Below are positions 1 through 11,672 of a stretch of DNA of 64,000 nt, one piece after another. Position numbers and translations under genes: made by a program. Location: contig JAPEUQ010000007.1 of NCBI GenBank assembly GCA_027946365.1, positions 186,001-250,000 on the forward strand, written 5' to 3'. Numbering within the stretch: position 1 is the stretch's first letter; each line of letters begins with the position of its first letter. This stretch comes from Kalmusia sp. IMI 367209 (Eukaryota; Ascomycota; Dothideomycetes; Pleosporales; Didymosphaeriaceae). The notes beneath the pieces were generated by a model. The model saw only the letters and a program-made list of their open reading frames with translations, had not been told where the DNA came from and ran no database searches.

Positions 1-1644
1 TTTAATTTCGGGGGCGTGGGCGGTCAGGCGTTAAGCGTTTCCTTTGTTATTTTACTGCATGCTAGGTCGCCCTGGGGGTGCTTGTTGGGTATATCCTGGT
101 ATTTGTTATTGGACTTGACATTGGGCACCGGTGTCTGTGGGACTGGATGGATTCTGGCCGGCGACGTGGTGTTCAACAAGGCAGAGCTCGGGCTGTATCT
201 ATTGGGGTTGATGGTCATTGTATTTAGCGTAGTGTGGGCTCGTGTACATAGCGCATTGCATGTCAATAATTGCCTGACAGACCGCCACTGTCCCCCCATA
301 GTCAGATGAGTCGCTGAAAATGGCCCTCGTGGTTTCTGTTCCAACCGTTTGCGTGCTGCACCCCACACGGGGGTACCAACAGCGCGGCCCTGATTCGCTG
401 AGAGCAGCTCAGCGGGTTTTCTGGCTGCAGTTCGCTGCATTTCACTTGCAGTCCAGGCGTCATGTGATGCAGAAGAACCTTCGGGCTTGCATGCGTTGAC
501 GATCGGCAACCACTCGCAGGTGGGCAAACAGATGGTCCCCACGCCGCAGCTGCGCGTAAAGTTGAGTGTTTCGTTTCCAACACCCCAACAGGACGGTTCT
601 TGGCGACGCGGCTTTAGTGCCGCCTGGGCAAGCGGAGCCAGCGGAGAGGTCGACGGTCGACGAGCTCTAAGCGTTGGGCTGGGCCCTTGTTCATGGACGC
701 AGGCTTTCCAAAAGGTGGGAGGGACAGATCTTGAACGCAGATGCGTGACCCGCGGCCGAGCGATTTGCTTCCCTGGCTTGTTCGTGCATGGCGACGAGCA
801 TATCTCTGCGCGGAGGCTCGGCGAATCGGGCGCAATTGGTGCAGGTGGAGCGGCGATGTCAGCCAAGGTTGAAGCCCAGCCGTCCCAAGACTGCAGACGT
901 GCGCTAGTATTAAACATGGCGGCCATCCTGCGCATTCGTCACCCATACTCTGTGCAGAATCTGCGCTGCGAGGCATTTTGCAGCACGCCCTTCAACCTCG
1001 GAAGAGCCGTGCCGCGCGCATTGGAGCGCAATTGACCCTTTCGTCGCTGTGTGCAGAGCGATTGTCGAGGAGTCTCCCGCTTGCTTTGTACCAAGCGAAG
1101 GCGAAGAAAGGGTACAGGAGGCTTTTCAGTCCCAAGCTTTCAGCGTGACACGGTGGTGGGTAACCTACTCTTAGCCTTTGCAAGCTATCTGCTATCCGAT
1201 TTTTGTCAATCGCATCCTTTGTGTGTCTTTTCGTCCAAACATCACTGATACGCCTCAGGTAGCTTCGCGCCGATAGCACCACGGCCCGCACGTTCCGAGC
1301 CTTTCACCACCGCCTTCTAAACCAACCGAAAGAGCCTCCACGGCACGAGAAGGGAGCGGCGACTGGGCGCACCCGACATACATGCATCCAGCTAGGCCTC
1401 CGATTTTCAGCGCGAGCAGCCGACCCTCTGCACCTTCAGATATCGGCGCCGATATCTTACCCACATAACGCCGTTTGCACTCGTTTGCACCCACATCTAC
1501 ATTCTCTAGATCTCAACGCCTCATACACCTACCGCAGGAGTGCGACGCTCCACCAGCTCGCGTACCACCACCCCAACCGGCGCCCTGGGAGTAGGGCAGG
1601 GCTCGAGACATACCCCAGAAACCTAGGAGGCACAGCACGTTACC
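1..1644. other. 5' intergenic region, no recognised gene
   Basis: No protein family is recognisable on either strand. Long open frames occur because the first kilobase is GC-rich, but they look compositional (Arg/Ser/Pro-rich, no domain). The last 350 bases before the NHA1 start are rich in pyrimidine runs on the plus strand, as is usual for filamentous-fungal promoters and 5' leaders. No tRNA or repeat was seen. Confidence 0.5.
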
Positions 1645-4600
1645 ATGGCGTGGGACCACCTCTCCATCACCAAGCCGCACTTGGTGTACATCATTCTAGG
1701 CGGCTTCACGAGTCTGTTCATGCTGTGTTCGTCTGTCATCAAAGAGCGATTGTACATTGGCGAAGCTACCGTTGCGACGATATGCGGCATCATCTTCGGC
1801 CCGCACGCCGCGGATCTCATAGACCCCAAAACCTGGGGTAACGTCGACCTTATCACGCTAGAATTCTCCCGAATCGTTCTCGTTGTACAATGTTTCGCTG
1901 TCGGCGTCGAATTGCCGCGCGCATACATGGAGAAGCATTGGAAGTCTGTCACGCTGCTCCTGGTGCCAGTCATGACGTTTGGCTGGCTCATCACAAGTCT
2001 GTTCATATGGTGGATGTTCGGGAGCCACCTAAACTGGCTTGACAGCCTCTGTGTCGCGGCTTGTGTGACTGCCACCGACCCCGTCTTGGCCTCTTCCGTC
2101 GTCGGAAAGGGCAAATTTGCGAAGCGTGTGCCCAAACATTTGCGAGATCTGCTCTCTGCAGAGTCTGGCTGCAACGACGGCATGGCCTTCCCGTTCGTTT
2201 ATTTGGCTATATACATCATTCGCTACCGACATCACCCCAATGAGGTAGCGTTTCACTGGTTCTGCGTTTCCATCTTATACGAATGCGTCTTTGGCGCTGT
2301 TTTCGGAGTGGCGATAGGCTATGCCGCCCGTCGCGCGATTCGAGCTGCCCACGAGAAAGATCTAATCGACAGAGAGAGTTTCCTTGTGTTCTACTTTGTC
2401 CTTGCGCTGTTCTGTGCCGGATCCGGAAGTTTGCTAGGTATGGATGATCTACTAATAGGATTTGCCTGCGGAGTCGGCTTTTCAAACGACGGCTGGTTCC
2501 TCGAGAAGACAGAAGAATCACACGTATCCAACGTTATTGATTTGCTCATCAACTTGGCCTTCTTTGTATACTTTGGTACCATCGTTCCGTGGGAGCAATT
2601 CAACGCGCCCGTCATTGGCATAGTTCCATGGAAGTTGGTCGTACTAGGTATCCTCGTCCTCTTCTTCCGCCGTATACCAATCATGCTTGCGCTCAAGCCC
2701 ATTATTCCGGATATCAAAACTTGGAGAGAGGCATTGTTCGCCGGGCATTTTGGGCCTATTGGAGTTGGTGGCCTCTTCGTGGCCATCTTGGCGAGAGCAG
2801 AATTGGAGACGGAAGAAACAACACCTTTGGCTGAATTGCCGGAGGAAGGTTTCGAGCATCTCAACATCATCGAAATGATCTGGCCAATTACATGTTTCTT
2901 GGTCATTTGCAGTATACTGGTGCATGGAAGTTCCATCGCTGTCTTCACGCTAGGGAAACACATCAACACGTTGACGATTTCTCTGTCGTACACTACAGCA
3001 AACGAAGACGGCCCCAGCTGGATGGATCGTCTTCCACGGATTCAGTCGCGCTCCAAATCGTCCATGTCTCTTGGACGCCGACCTTCCGAGTCCTCGTATG
3101 ACGAGAAAGATACCACTGGACCTGGCCTACTGCCTCCAACCGGACTTCCTGGACACTTTTTGCGACGCCAGAAGGAGGAAGAGAGCTCAAGCCGTGCAAG
3201 CTCCGTTCGACCTTCTGCTCGTCGTCGACGTTGGGATGTTGGACGCGGTCCCGGTGGGCCCATCTCCCAGTCCGCCATCATGCCAAACAGAGGCAATCGC
3301 GACCCGTACGAAGCTACATCTCCGTTACATGACTCAGACACTCTTGCGGGTCCAAGTGACGAGTCACCTGAAGGATCGACCAAAAAGAAAGACAGGAGCC
3401 GATCCGAGGAAGAGATATACCAGGAGGGTGACAAGACAGTGATTGAGGATGAGGAGGGCAATGTTTTGGGCGTTCGAGACCGCCGCAGTAACGAAGATTC
3501 TGATGAGCGGTTGGAGCGAGATCACCTTGAAGCGGAACGGCTTGCGCGTGAGAAGGATGTTGAGCATGGTGTCGCCCAGACTGAACATGGCGGTGAGCTC
3601 GAGGAAGCGCCCGGCAAGGCAATTCAAGCTATCAAAGAAGGTGTGGAGCATCCTGGCAAATGGCGCAGGCGGATGGAGAGCTTCTCAGGGCGACACCATC
3701 ATGCGGAAGCCGGACCTGCTGAACCGCCCAAGGCCCAGAAACCTCCGCAGAAGCGTGGTCCTGCACTTGCATATCAGTTCGGCAATACCATCATTGTCGA
3801 AGACGAAGATGGGGAGGTGCTCAAGAAGTACGATATCCCTGCCCCGACGAAAGAACGCCCTGGTGTCGATCGCAAATCCTCCATGGCGGAGACAGGCGGC
3901 CGGGCGATCCAAAGTCTTCGCAAGATGGGCACATACATGGGCGTTCCCGCACCCAAGCAGCATGAGACCGAATCTTCATCACCAACACAAGGCCCGGCCG
4001 ATGGTAAGAAAAAGAGACCATTGATCGATGACGACGACGAGCGGATTCGTTTTACAGTCACAGCCGGAGGACGAAGGATGAGTAAAGCTGAGTTCATTCA
4101 GCAGATGAGTAGTATGGATCCCAAGGCACGCGCGAAATTCATCCAAGACAGCGACGTTCCCGAGCCCATCAAACGCGAAGCTCATCAAGATGCAAAGGAT
4201 GCCAGCCGCCGAGGAGCTGCCTCTGCTGCTAAGGTCCCGCCCGTCGTGGGTGAGGAAGGGCAGGCTGAAATCCAGCGCATCGAATCCCCAGAAGCCAAGC
4301 AGGAAGAACGCAAGCGCGGCCCGGAAGGACTCACCCTTGTCGATAGCGACGAAGAAGACATCCCTTTCCACGATGTGCGCAAGGATCTTGCAAGTTTTTC
4401 CATGGACAATAAAGGGGAAACAGCAGCTCAGCGCCGGCGTCGTGAAGCAACGCAACAAGGAAGCTCTCCACCACCAGCACTATCGCAAGAACTAGCCTCG
4501 GACGATGAACAAGAAACACCCGCCGAACGTCGCCGTCGCCTTGCCGCTCTGCAAACCTCTTCGCCCTCCGATTCTGCGCGCCGCGCCATCACTCCTGCCC

Positions 4601-4959
4601 ATCCACCGCCCAAATCTCACATGGATGAAGGCGAAACAGCAGCCGAGCGAAAGCGTCGTCTCGGCGCACTGGGTATGGGCGGTGGTGACGACTCGTCGCC
4701 CGAATCCGATTCAGATGCCGAGGAGGCGGGCGATCCACTCGAGACAGGCCGTGGAACACAGAGCAATGTTAGAAAAACGGAATTCAGCGGCTTGCAGGCG
4801 CAACAAGGTGTCGCTCCACCCAGGACGCCAGGCATTCGGTTTGCGGAGCAGCCACGAATCCCGACAAAAGATGAGAGGGCGAAGGAGGATCAGGACGAAA
4901 AAGAGGCAGCCGAAGGGAGTAAGAAGGGAGGGCTAGGCAGGCTGAGATGGAAGAAGTGA
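1645..4959 (+). CDS. NHA1: Na+(K+)/H+ antiporter, Nha1/Sod2 type
   Basis: Intronless 1104-residue plasma-membrane alkali-cation/proton antiporter, which exports Na+, Li+ or K+ in exchange for H+. Residues about 10-445 form the hydrophobic transport domain (Na_H_Exchanger) with roughly a dozen membrane segments. The signature around residues 130-180 has the TATDPVLASSVVGKGKFAKR stretch and the ESGCNDG motif holding the cation-site acidic residues. The rest is a long hydrophilic cytosolic tail (Nha1_C type) rich in Asp, Glu, Arg and Ser, as in other filamentous-fungal Nha1 proteins. The tail carries two copies of a VIEDEEGNVL-like motif and three copies of an ETAAERRRRLxAL-like motif near its end. 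The start has a good context (ACCATGG) and no upstream in-frame methionine extends the conserved N-terminus. Confidence 0.95.
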   Translation: MAWDHLSITKPHLVYIILGGFTSLFMLCSSVIKERLYIGEATVATICGIIFGPHAADLIDPKTWGNVDLITLEFSRIVLVVQCFAVGVELPRAYMEKHWKSVTLLLVPVMTFGWLITSLFIWWMFGSHLNWLDSLCVAACVTATDPVLASSVVGKGKFAKRVPKHLRDLLSAESGCNDGMAFPFVYLAIYIIRYRHHPNEVAFHWFCVSILYECVFGAVFGVAIGYAARRAIRAAHEKDLIDRESFLVFYFVLALFCAGSGSLLGMDDLLIGFACGVGFSNDGWFLEKTEESHVSNVIDLLINLAFFVYFGTIVPWEQFNAPVIGIVPWKLVVLGILVLFFRRIPIMLALKPIIPDIKTWREALFAGHFGPIGVGGLFVAILARAELETEETTPLAELPEEGFEHLNIIEMIWPITCFLVICSILVHGSSIAVFTLGKHINTLTISLSYTTANEDGPSWMDRLPRIQSRSKSSMSLGRRPSESSYDEKDTTGPGLLPPTGLPGHFLRRQKEEESSSRASSVRPSARRRRWDVGRGPGGPISQSAIMPNRGNRDPYEATSPLHDSDTLAGPSDESPEGSTKKKDRSRSEEEIYQEGDKTVIEDEEGNVLGVRDRRSNEDSDERLERDHLEAERLAREKDVEHGVAQTEHGGELEEAPGKAIQAIKEGVEHPGKWRRRMESFSGRHHHAEAGPAEPPKAQKPPQKRGPALAYQFGNTIIVEDEDGEVLKKYDIPAPTKERPGVDRKSSMAETGGRAIQSLRKMGTYMGVPAPKQHETESSSPTQGPADGKKKRPLIDDDDERIRFTVTAGGRRMSKAEFIQQMSSMDPKARAKFIQDSDVPEPIKREAHQDAKDASRRGAASAAKVPPVVGEEGQAEIQRIESPEAKQEERKRGPEGLTLVDSDEEDIPFHDVRKDLASFSMDNKGETAAQRRRREATQQGSSPPPALSQELASDDEQETPAERRRRLAALQTSSPSDSARRAITPAHPPPKSHMDEGETAAERKRRLGALGMGGGDDSSPESDSDAEEAGDPLETGRGTQSNVRKTEFSGLQAQQGVAPPRTPGIRFAEQPRIPTKDERAKEDQDEKEAAEGSKKGGLGRLRWKK

Positions 4960-5764
4960 AATTTTCTTCGAGTTAGATTGCATGATAATTATTCGTTAAT
5001 GGCGTGGTGATGGACTAGTCGTGGGTTTCTTTCAGATTTGATATTTAGGGCGTGGCGTGGCATGGCATGGACAATTGCGAGCACACATAATGATGACGCA
5101 TGCTAGTAGGGGTCTTGTGATGCGTTGGAGCGATGCATATATCGTAGAAGTAGAGCAAGAGTAAGATTAGATTCTCTCGATCGAGGATGAGTCCGTGTCG
5201 AGGTGTTCTTGGATGATTATATAATTATGATAGGAAATCGTGACCTCCGTGATCTGTTTTTTCAACTGTTCTCCAAGGTGCTCGAGGGTGCATCTCAAAG
5301 AAGTCGTTCAATGGTCAGCTCGTTCAAGTCATTATGGACTATATGTGAGTAACCACTCCGCTGTTGGATCGTGAACGGGGTCCGCAATCAACCCCGCTGA
5401 CAGTAGTGTTATAGGGTTACTGCACTAGGCTCCATATTCCGTCTTCGCATGTTCATATATATCGGAATGCGTTCGAGAAGTCTAACGCTATAGACGGAAT
5501 TAAAAAAAATGGAGATTCGTCGGACGGCTATATTCGTCGTATATTGAAGCAATCTGGATCAACACCTAAACCTGGATATTGTAGCAACATCACACCCGGA
5601 CATGTAACACCTGCATCGCATTGCATGGGTAATACGACGTTGTTGCATGCTAAGACGACGCTACGGCTGCTTGTTAGTCGAAAGAAAAGTAGCTATAACA
5701 ACAGATGGTAAGTCCTCTTTTGAGTACATTGTATTTGATCATACACCAGGGCCAGGAGAGCAGA
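4960..5764. other. Intergenic, NHA1 3' side and GH28-like promoter
   Basis: No open frame with family resemblance was found. The stretch is AT-rich with short direct repeats (GGCGTGGCATGGCATGG near 5050). An upstream in-frame ATG at 5705 would lengthen the next protein by 20 residues, but it lacks signal-peptide character. Confidence 0.5.
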
Positions 5765-6946
5765 ATGCGGACATCCGTGATTAGTGCAACCATTGCGTTG
5801 CTCGCTGCTCGAAGCATTGCGAGACCAATAGCTGAGAATACATGTACTGTGCTCGCCAACGGCTTCGAGGCCATCGACGACTCGCCAGCAATCAACGATG
5901 CCCTCAAAGAGTGCGGCAATGGCGGTACCATCGTCCTACCCGCTGGCGAATACTACAGCGTATGGACTCCAATCGACTTCTCCTATTGTAGAAGCTGCGA
6001 CTTCCAAATCGAAGGGACCCTCCTATTCGCGAGCTCCCAGCTAGCTGCCTTCGCACACTACGACAAATCCGTCTTCACCATCGCAAACGCAACAGGCGTA
6101 CGTATCCGCAGCGTTACCGGTACCGGCGTCATCGACGGAAACGCATACGATTGGTACCAGCGCTCTAACTGGAACCCACATTTGGGCGGCTACCCCTTCG
6201 TGCACATCACCAACAGCTCCTCCAACATCAGCGTCTCAAACCTCCATTTCAAAAACATACAAGACCGCTTCTTCATCCTACAAGGCAACTCACACAACTT
6301 GCGCTTCGACAACCTGCGTCTTACCGCCGAGGGCATCAATGGCATCTGGGCCTCCTTCGACAACTTCGGCTTCGAAATGGGCCAGGTCGCAAACGTCTCC
6401 ATCACAAATGTCGACATGGACTTCCGCGCCAAACCAGGTCCGAACGAGAGGCCCGTGGGTACCTGCATTGCATTTGACCATGGCACCGACAGCGTCGACG
6501 TGCGCAACGTGACATGTCGACGTGCCTGGATGGGCGCCGCCATCGTCTTCAGCACCATATTCCCCTACGTTGCACCTACTGCCAACACCTCTACATCCAC
6601 CGTGTCCAACGTCGTCGTGTCCAACTTCACGTTTGACGGAGCCCACGCCACGGGCGTCAACAGCTGGTTCAACCTCTCCAAGCGGGTGATAAGGAACGTG
6701 CTCTGGGAGTGGGTAAGGGTGGAGAACGGGACTGCCGCCGACTTCGACCCGTGCTATTCGACGCAGAGGAGTACGCAGTATATCCCGCAGTGTCTGAAGA
6801 TGGTCACGTACGATGCGAAGGGGCTCCGTTTTGAGCATTTTAGGGGCAATGTGGCGAGCCCGCCGACGGATCCCAATTGGGGAACGGTGGGGAACGGGTT
6901 GATGGATGTGCAGACCGAGTTTGTGGATTGGGTCGCGGACGTGTGA
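5765..6946 (+). CDS. Secreted GH28-like (pectin-lyase fold) protein, probably not a standard polygalacturonase
   Basis: Intronless, 393 residues. A cleavable signal peptide (residues 1 to about 18, hydrophobic, ending ARSIA) precedes a right-handed parallel beta-helix that looks like fungal GH28 exo-polygalacturonase or xylogalacturonan hydrolase. Clues are the early GGTIVLPAGEYY strand, DFQIEGTLLF, the SVTGTGVIDGNAYDWY segment and many Asn-rich rungs with N-glycosylation sequons. The GH28 catalytic signatures are degenerate: the NTD position reads NVDMDF (about residue 215), the DD position reads GTCIAFDHG (about 231-239) and the GHG position reads RAWMGAA (about 253-259). The ATG at 5765 was preferred over the in-frame ATG at 5705 because the signal peptide starts there. 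It may be a non-catalytic binding protein or an enzyme with altered chemistry; the fold call is fairly sure, the activity is not. Confidence 0.8.
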   Translation: MRTSVISATIALLAARSIARPIAENTCTVLANGFEAIDDSPAINDALKECGNGGTIVLPAGEYYSVWTPIDFSYCRSCDFQIEGTLLFASSQLAAFAHYDKSVFTIANATGVRIRSVTGTGVIDGNAYDWYQRSNWNPHLGGYPFVHITNSSSNISVSNLHFKNIQDRFFILQGNSHNLRFDNLRLTAEGINGIWASFDNFGFEMGQVANVSITNVDMDFRAKPGPNERPVGTCIAFDHGTDSVDVRNVTCRRAWMGAAIVFSTIFPYVAPTANTSTSTVSNVVVSNFTFDGAHATGVNSWFNLSKRVIRNVLWEWVRVENGTAADFDPCYSTQRSTQYIPQCLKMVTYDAKGLRFEHFRGNVASPPTDPNWGTVGNGLMDVQTEFVDWVADV

Positions 6947-9584
6947 GTAGGGGGTTCAGGGGTGTGGCTGCGGGTTGCAAAGATCTTGGGTTCATCGATC
7001 TAGCTGTCAGAGCGGGAAAGATGGATTTTATCGTCATGAATATCTATAGTGAGGAAGTAACATTCTAGGAGGGTTTGACGTAAGGAGTATTCAAGCATGC
7101 ATTACAAAAAGTGAAATAAACAAAAAGTAATCATATTTGATACGGATCACTACCATAGGTCATGCGTTTGATAACATATGCCTAATAGGGTTGTACACAG
7201 CTGACCTATATTCAGGTGCTGAAAATATAGAGTAAACCGTAGTAAGGTGGGATGTTTCTGTCGAAATCCACGATAACTGGGGACAACTGCCAGGTTCAAT
7301 ATGTAGGAGTATTATCACTTATTCACTTAACTTTTGTTTCTACTTGGCGCTTTTGAAGACAGTTGTCATGTGGCATGCTAACCCTCAACGTCTTTTCAGA
7401 TTACCACACACTAGCATCAGACGCAGTTCCGTCGTCATGGTCCTTATCACCATCGCTACGGTACGCCTAGACATCAATGCACCGGCCACCGCACCCACAG
7501 AAGTATGATCTCTGACACGAACACCCAGACCAAGAAGGTGCCGACGACTGTTATCTCAATTCACCCAGAGGCACGGAATTTACACACTAGTCAGTTACAC
7601 ATCTGTATTTCCAGGACCGCGAGGGGGTCTTTGGGGCTCGATCAGCGGCCTGAAACTCTGATGCCATGGCATTGGTGAGCCCACTGTCCAACAGGGCGGT
7701 AGCGACCCGACACGAATCGAGGGCACCTTGGTCGCACAGACCGAATCAGATACGAACGACGACTTCTAGTGGCTACCGAAGGCAAGTTTGGGTCACGTCA
7801 CGCAACGTAGCGTTTCCCATGGAGGTAAAGCCTACAATTGATATGTATAAGTGAGACCCTTGATCCTTGCTTTCAGAAGGGTTCTAGTCTTAGGGTTGCG
7901 CGTACTGCTCTGTTCACTTTGCCACGAAAGTCAGGGTCAAAGAGTCAGCACTCGTTCATCGCATGGAAGGCAGGAAGCGTGCCTGCATTGACAAGATTAA
8001 GGGTTTCGTGATTTGAATAACGCGGGGCCATGGCAGTTTCATGTTTTGGACGATGGCTTTGTTTGATGCATAGATGGAGCAGCCGAGATTCGTTCGTTTC
8101 GTGTGCTGGACTCACCGTTCGAGTGATGTTAACATCTCAGACCACTATCTCCCTTATCAACGCAAGAATAGCTCGGTGACCTACTGCTGCATGACTTGAC
8201 ACGGTTGCGCCGTTCATATTGTTCCCACGGGAGCGAAGAGACGCCAACTACCTGCGCTAAAATGTGACATGTTCACACCATCCCGCAGATATCAGACGGA
8301 CGTCCCCGACCAAATGATCAGCAACCAGGTTGTTACATTACGTGTAAAAGCTCGGACAAACAATAAAGACACGAGCACTTCTTCCAGACCACCAGAAGGC
8401 GTCGTGTTGGCGATGTTCTCGCTACCGACAGCAGGTGGCAATCCAAGGTGGTGGTTCCTCCGTGGGGGATCATAAGCGCTAATCGCGCATCGGCAGTCGT
8501 CCCCGCCTACTCTAGAACCGAGACGAAAGTCGCGCTGCCATCCCCTCACACTGCATGGCAACTTACCCTTTCGCGAACCGCCGGCCCATGCCACCATCTG
8601 CGCCCCGAAACTGTGTATATTTGCACTTGTGGGCTTTCGGCAAGTTGTACGCTCCGAGGCTCCACTTGCAGGGGTAAATGCGGGCAAGTGTTGCGACTGC
8701 CATCGAGCCGACAAATGATGCGGACTGGGTTCCTCGTATCCCAAAGATCCAAAGCGAGACCGCGGCATCGGTTCTTTGATGCGTGTACATGTGATAAGCA
8801 TGGACTAACACGTGGCTCTCGCGTGGCAAGCAGTAAAAGGATTTTCCATCGGTAGGCGAAACTGCTCGTCATTGGCAGCCTCTGAACCCCCCTACGACGA
8901 TCAAGTTGATCGGATGGGGGATCACGCTGATTGATGGGTGAACGAAGAGCCGGGGCCCCCGTTAAAAAGCATGTTGTCGAGCGATTTTCTGCTCGGCCCA
9001 GCACCGAGGCAGCTAGCGTCCAAGTCTCTCTCCACTGGAACTGTCCAGTAGCCTCCGTCCATGCAGGAACACGGCAAAACCTTAGTGCTCAACAAAATGC
9101 CACCGAGAGCACGCCGAACGCGAACTCTGCCGCTAAACTTTGCCTCGATGTGTCAAGCGGGAGCCCCTGCTCATGGGCTCCCTCTGCTAGACTTGTCTTC
9201 TAGAAGAGAGAGCGCAATGAATTTCCTCCGACACTCCCGACCCCCCAAACCGACATATTAATCCGTCGACACTGCATCTCTTGACGATCTGCCGCCGATC
9301 GATATATCGTTATTTCTCCTCGAATTTGGAGCGGCACTGGTCATGCTGTCACGACGCCCGACGCAACCTCATCCCTAAAGCAACTTCGACACGCCAATCG
9401 TTGGAGATTCGGCCCTTCGCACCCCCTCCAATGCACCTGGGTCCAACATCACGAACTCATTTCCACGCGCGCCATATCTAATCGTACCTCTACCATTCTT
9501 TCGGATACCCTCTGTTTTTTTGCCACTTGTCTTATCACTGCACCCCAGTGAATCAGTCTATCTTTTACCTATAATAGTAGAGCC
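6947..9584. other. Intergenic, 2.6 kb without a recognised gene
   Basis: Only short open frames (under 170 codons) without family resemblance occur on both strands. There are no clear repeats, tRNAs or transposon signatures. The last 150 bases before 9585 are pyrimidine-rich and form the likely promoter of the rhodopsin-domain gene. Confidence 0.5.
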
Positions 9585-10997
9585 ATGTCGTCGCTCGAGC
9601 CCGAATCAGGGATCTGGTATGCAGTATGTTGGCTGGTACTCGTAACACGCCTTGTCTCAAGAAGGCTACATCAAGGCTCATGGAAGCATCTTAATATCGA
9701 CGACTATCTGATCTGTGTAGCTATGGTAAGTCTGGCAGGCTTCTCAATTGTTCAATCCAAGGCTGACCAGCTCTACAGGTCACAATGACTACCCTCATGG
9801 GTGCTATGCATATAGTAGTCCACAGCAGTAGCAATCTCATTGCTCCCAACGAAGACGTTTCTAGATTTTCGCAGCATGAAATTGAACAGCGAGTATACGG
9901 GTCCAAGCTTGTTTTGGTGATCGAGCAGATGCAATGCTGCACCATATGGCTAGTAAAGGCCTGTTTGCTCTTGATGTACAAACGTATGACGTGCGTTGAT
10001 ACCTTTGATCCATTAGATGGAGCAGTGCTGACTTCCCCTCTAGAGCGCTTCTACCTCAGCACAAGATCGTATTGTGCGTCTCCGGTTACACTGCCCTTGG
10101 CTTTGTAAGATATCTCCCAAACATCAAATATCGCTGGGTGGCTAATCTAGGAACATAGGTCGTCATGGAGATTCTATACTTCGGTGTTTGGTGTCGTCCT
10201 TTCAACCAATACTGGGCGGTTCCTCCCTCGAACTCCCAGTGTTCCGCCGCAACGAATCATCTCATAACGAACGCCGTCCTCAATATCTCCTCTGATCTTA
10301 TGATCATCGCCATTCCCATGCCGCTCCTCTTCAAGGTCAAGCTTCCTACGAAGAACAAGGCTATCTTGATCGGCATCTTCCTCATTGGAACGTTCAATGT
10401 GAGCAATCCCCTCGGGTGCTCTTCGGCCTATGCACATTACACACGCTGACAATAGAGTAGATCATCGCTGCCGTCCTGAACAAATACTATTCCTTCTCAC
10501 ACCCATTCGGGAACGAGTGGACGCAGTGGTACCTACGCGAATCCTACACAGCCTTTCTCTGCGCGAACCTCCCACTCACGTACCCGCTCATCCAACGCAT
10601 CTTCAGGCTCAAGAGCTGGTCGCATCACTCCTATAGCGGACGCTACTTCTCGGGCTCGCTTCAGCGCCGAACCATGCGCTCGGGTCAGCGCAAGTCCACC
10701 CTCGGACTCAAGAGTGGCCATGGAGGCATCTCCAAAACCGTCAGCGTCAACGTGTCGAAATCACAAAGCATCCCAGACCTGCAGAGAAGCGAGAGCGAAG
10801 AGCGCATATATGGGCCTCCCACGTCGAGGATTTTTGAGCAGAAGACATTCATTGAGGGCGGGGAGTCAGAACGGAATCTCTGGGTGCCTGGCGTTCATAT
10901 GGAGATGGGGCCCATCAGCCCAACGAGCCAGAAAGAGGGCAGTGTAACGACATCGGGGAGTATAAAGAGCTTAGAAGATGCACATATTAGGCGCTAG
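9585..10997 (+). CDS. Seven-TM rhodopsin-domain (PTH11-like) membrane protein
   Basis: Five exons were joined by hand: 9585-9725, 9779-9990, 10044-10104, 10159-10398 and 10461-10997, giving 396 residues. The four introns are 53-62 nt and GT-AG. The protein has the fungal integral-membrane 'Rhodopsin' domain: an early DDYLICVAM segment, multiple hydrophobic helices, the GVWCRPFNQYW motif followed by C, and a SSDLMIIAIPMPLL helix. The roughly 130-residue C-terminal tail is hydrophilic, Ser/Arg-rich and cytosolic in type. Members are generally annotated as orphan receptor-like proteins of the PTH11 superfamily, and no ligand is inferable. No CFEM domain precedes the first helix, which starts almost at the N-terminus. 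The gene converges on the monooxygenase gene at 11673-13662. Confidence 0.85.
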
Positions 10998-11672
10998 ATG
11001 TCTTAACTAGCAAGACAGAATTCTTAATGCACACTGTTATGATCAAAGACCTCGGAGACTTGTGATGAAAACCTTGTTCCCATCAGCTAATAGTAACAAT
11101 ACTCAGGAGACCATGTCCATGCTTCGATGACTTCATCCGAGAGAAAACTTTTTGGGTGTCGAAATAAGCGCAGTGAGAGTTTAGCGCTCCTAATGAGACG
11201 CATAATCTAGTTAGAAATCAAGAGAGTTGCGGGCACCAGCGGAAGTCCAAGGGGCTGATTAGAATAGTAAGGTGGCAGGCCTAGGTTCCACGCTACCGAG
11301 GTTCCAGCGCATGACACGGGAAGGACTGATTCACGTAGATTGACTTGCAGGCAATAGCCGTTCGTATCTACATTTGGCGACATCTTTTGTACTTTTGGCA
11401 GCTTTGTTAGAGAGACTCCGCCGACAAGACCTCCCGTAATTTGAGATGGGACTCCTGGCGATAAAGCTGCTAGACGGGAAGGCAAATTACCCTTTCCTCT
11501 AGGTCCGAATTGAGCGGAGAAACCCCAGAGTCTATGTATCGACACCATCTGCCGAGAGAGTGAACTTATCCCGCGGTACGAAGACTATGTTGAGCTCTTG
11601 CACTCTGATCATCTTACATTTCCCCTTCCCGTGCCACCACGCTCACGAGCTGAGGATTTTGCACAGCTCCTC
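10998..11672. other. Convergent intergenic region
   Basis: This is the 3' side of two convergent genes. A 113-codon open frame on the minus strand (11207-11548) has no recognised family and is not called. Confidence 0.5.

Noticed and set aside
24..935. 303-codon open frame on the minus strand
   Set aside because: No domain, Arg/Ser/Pro-rich composition of a GC-rich region, and several overlapping frames of similar length on the other strand.
11207..11548. 113-codon minus-strand frame 3' of the monooxygenase gene
   Set aside because: No family resemblance, no splice context, and it lies in a convergent 3' region.
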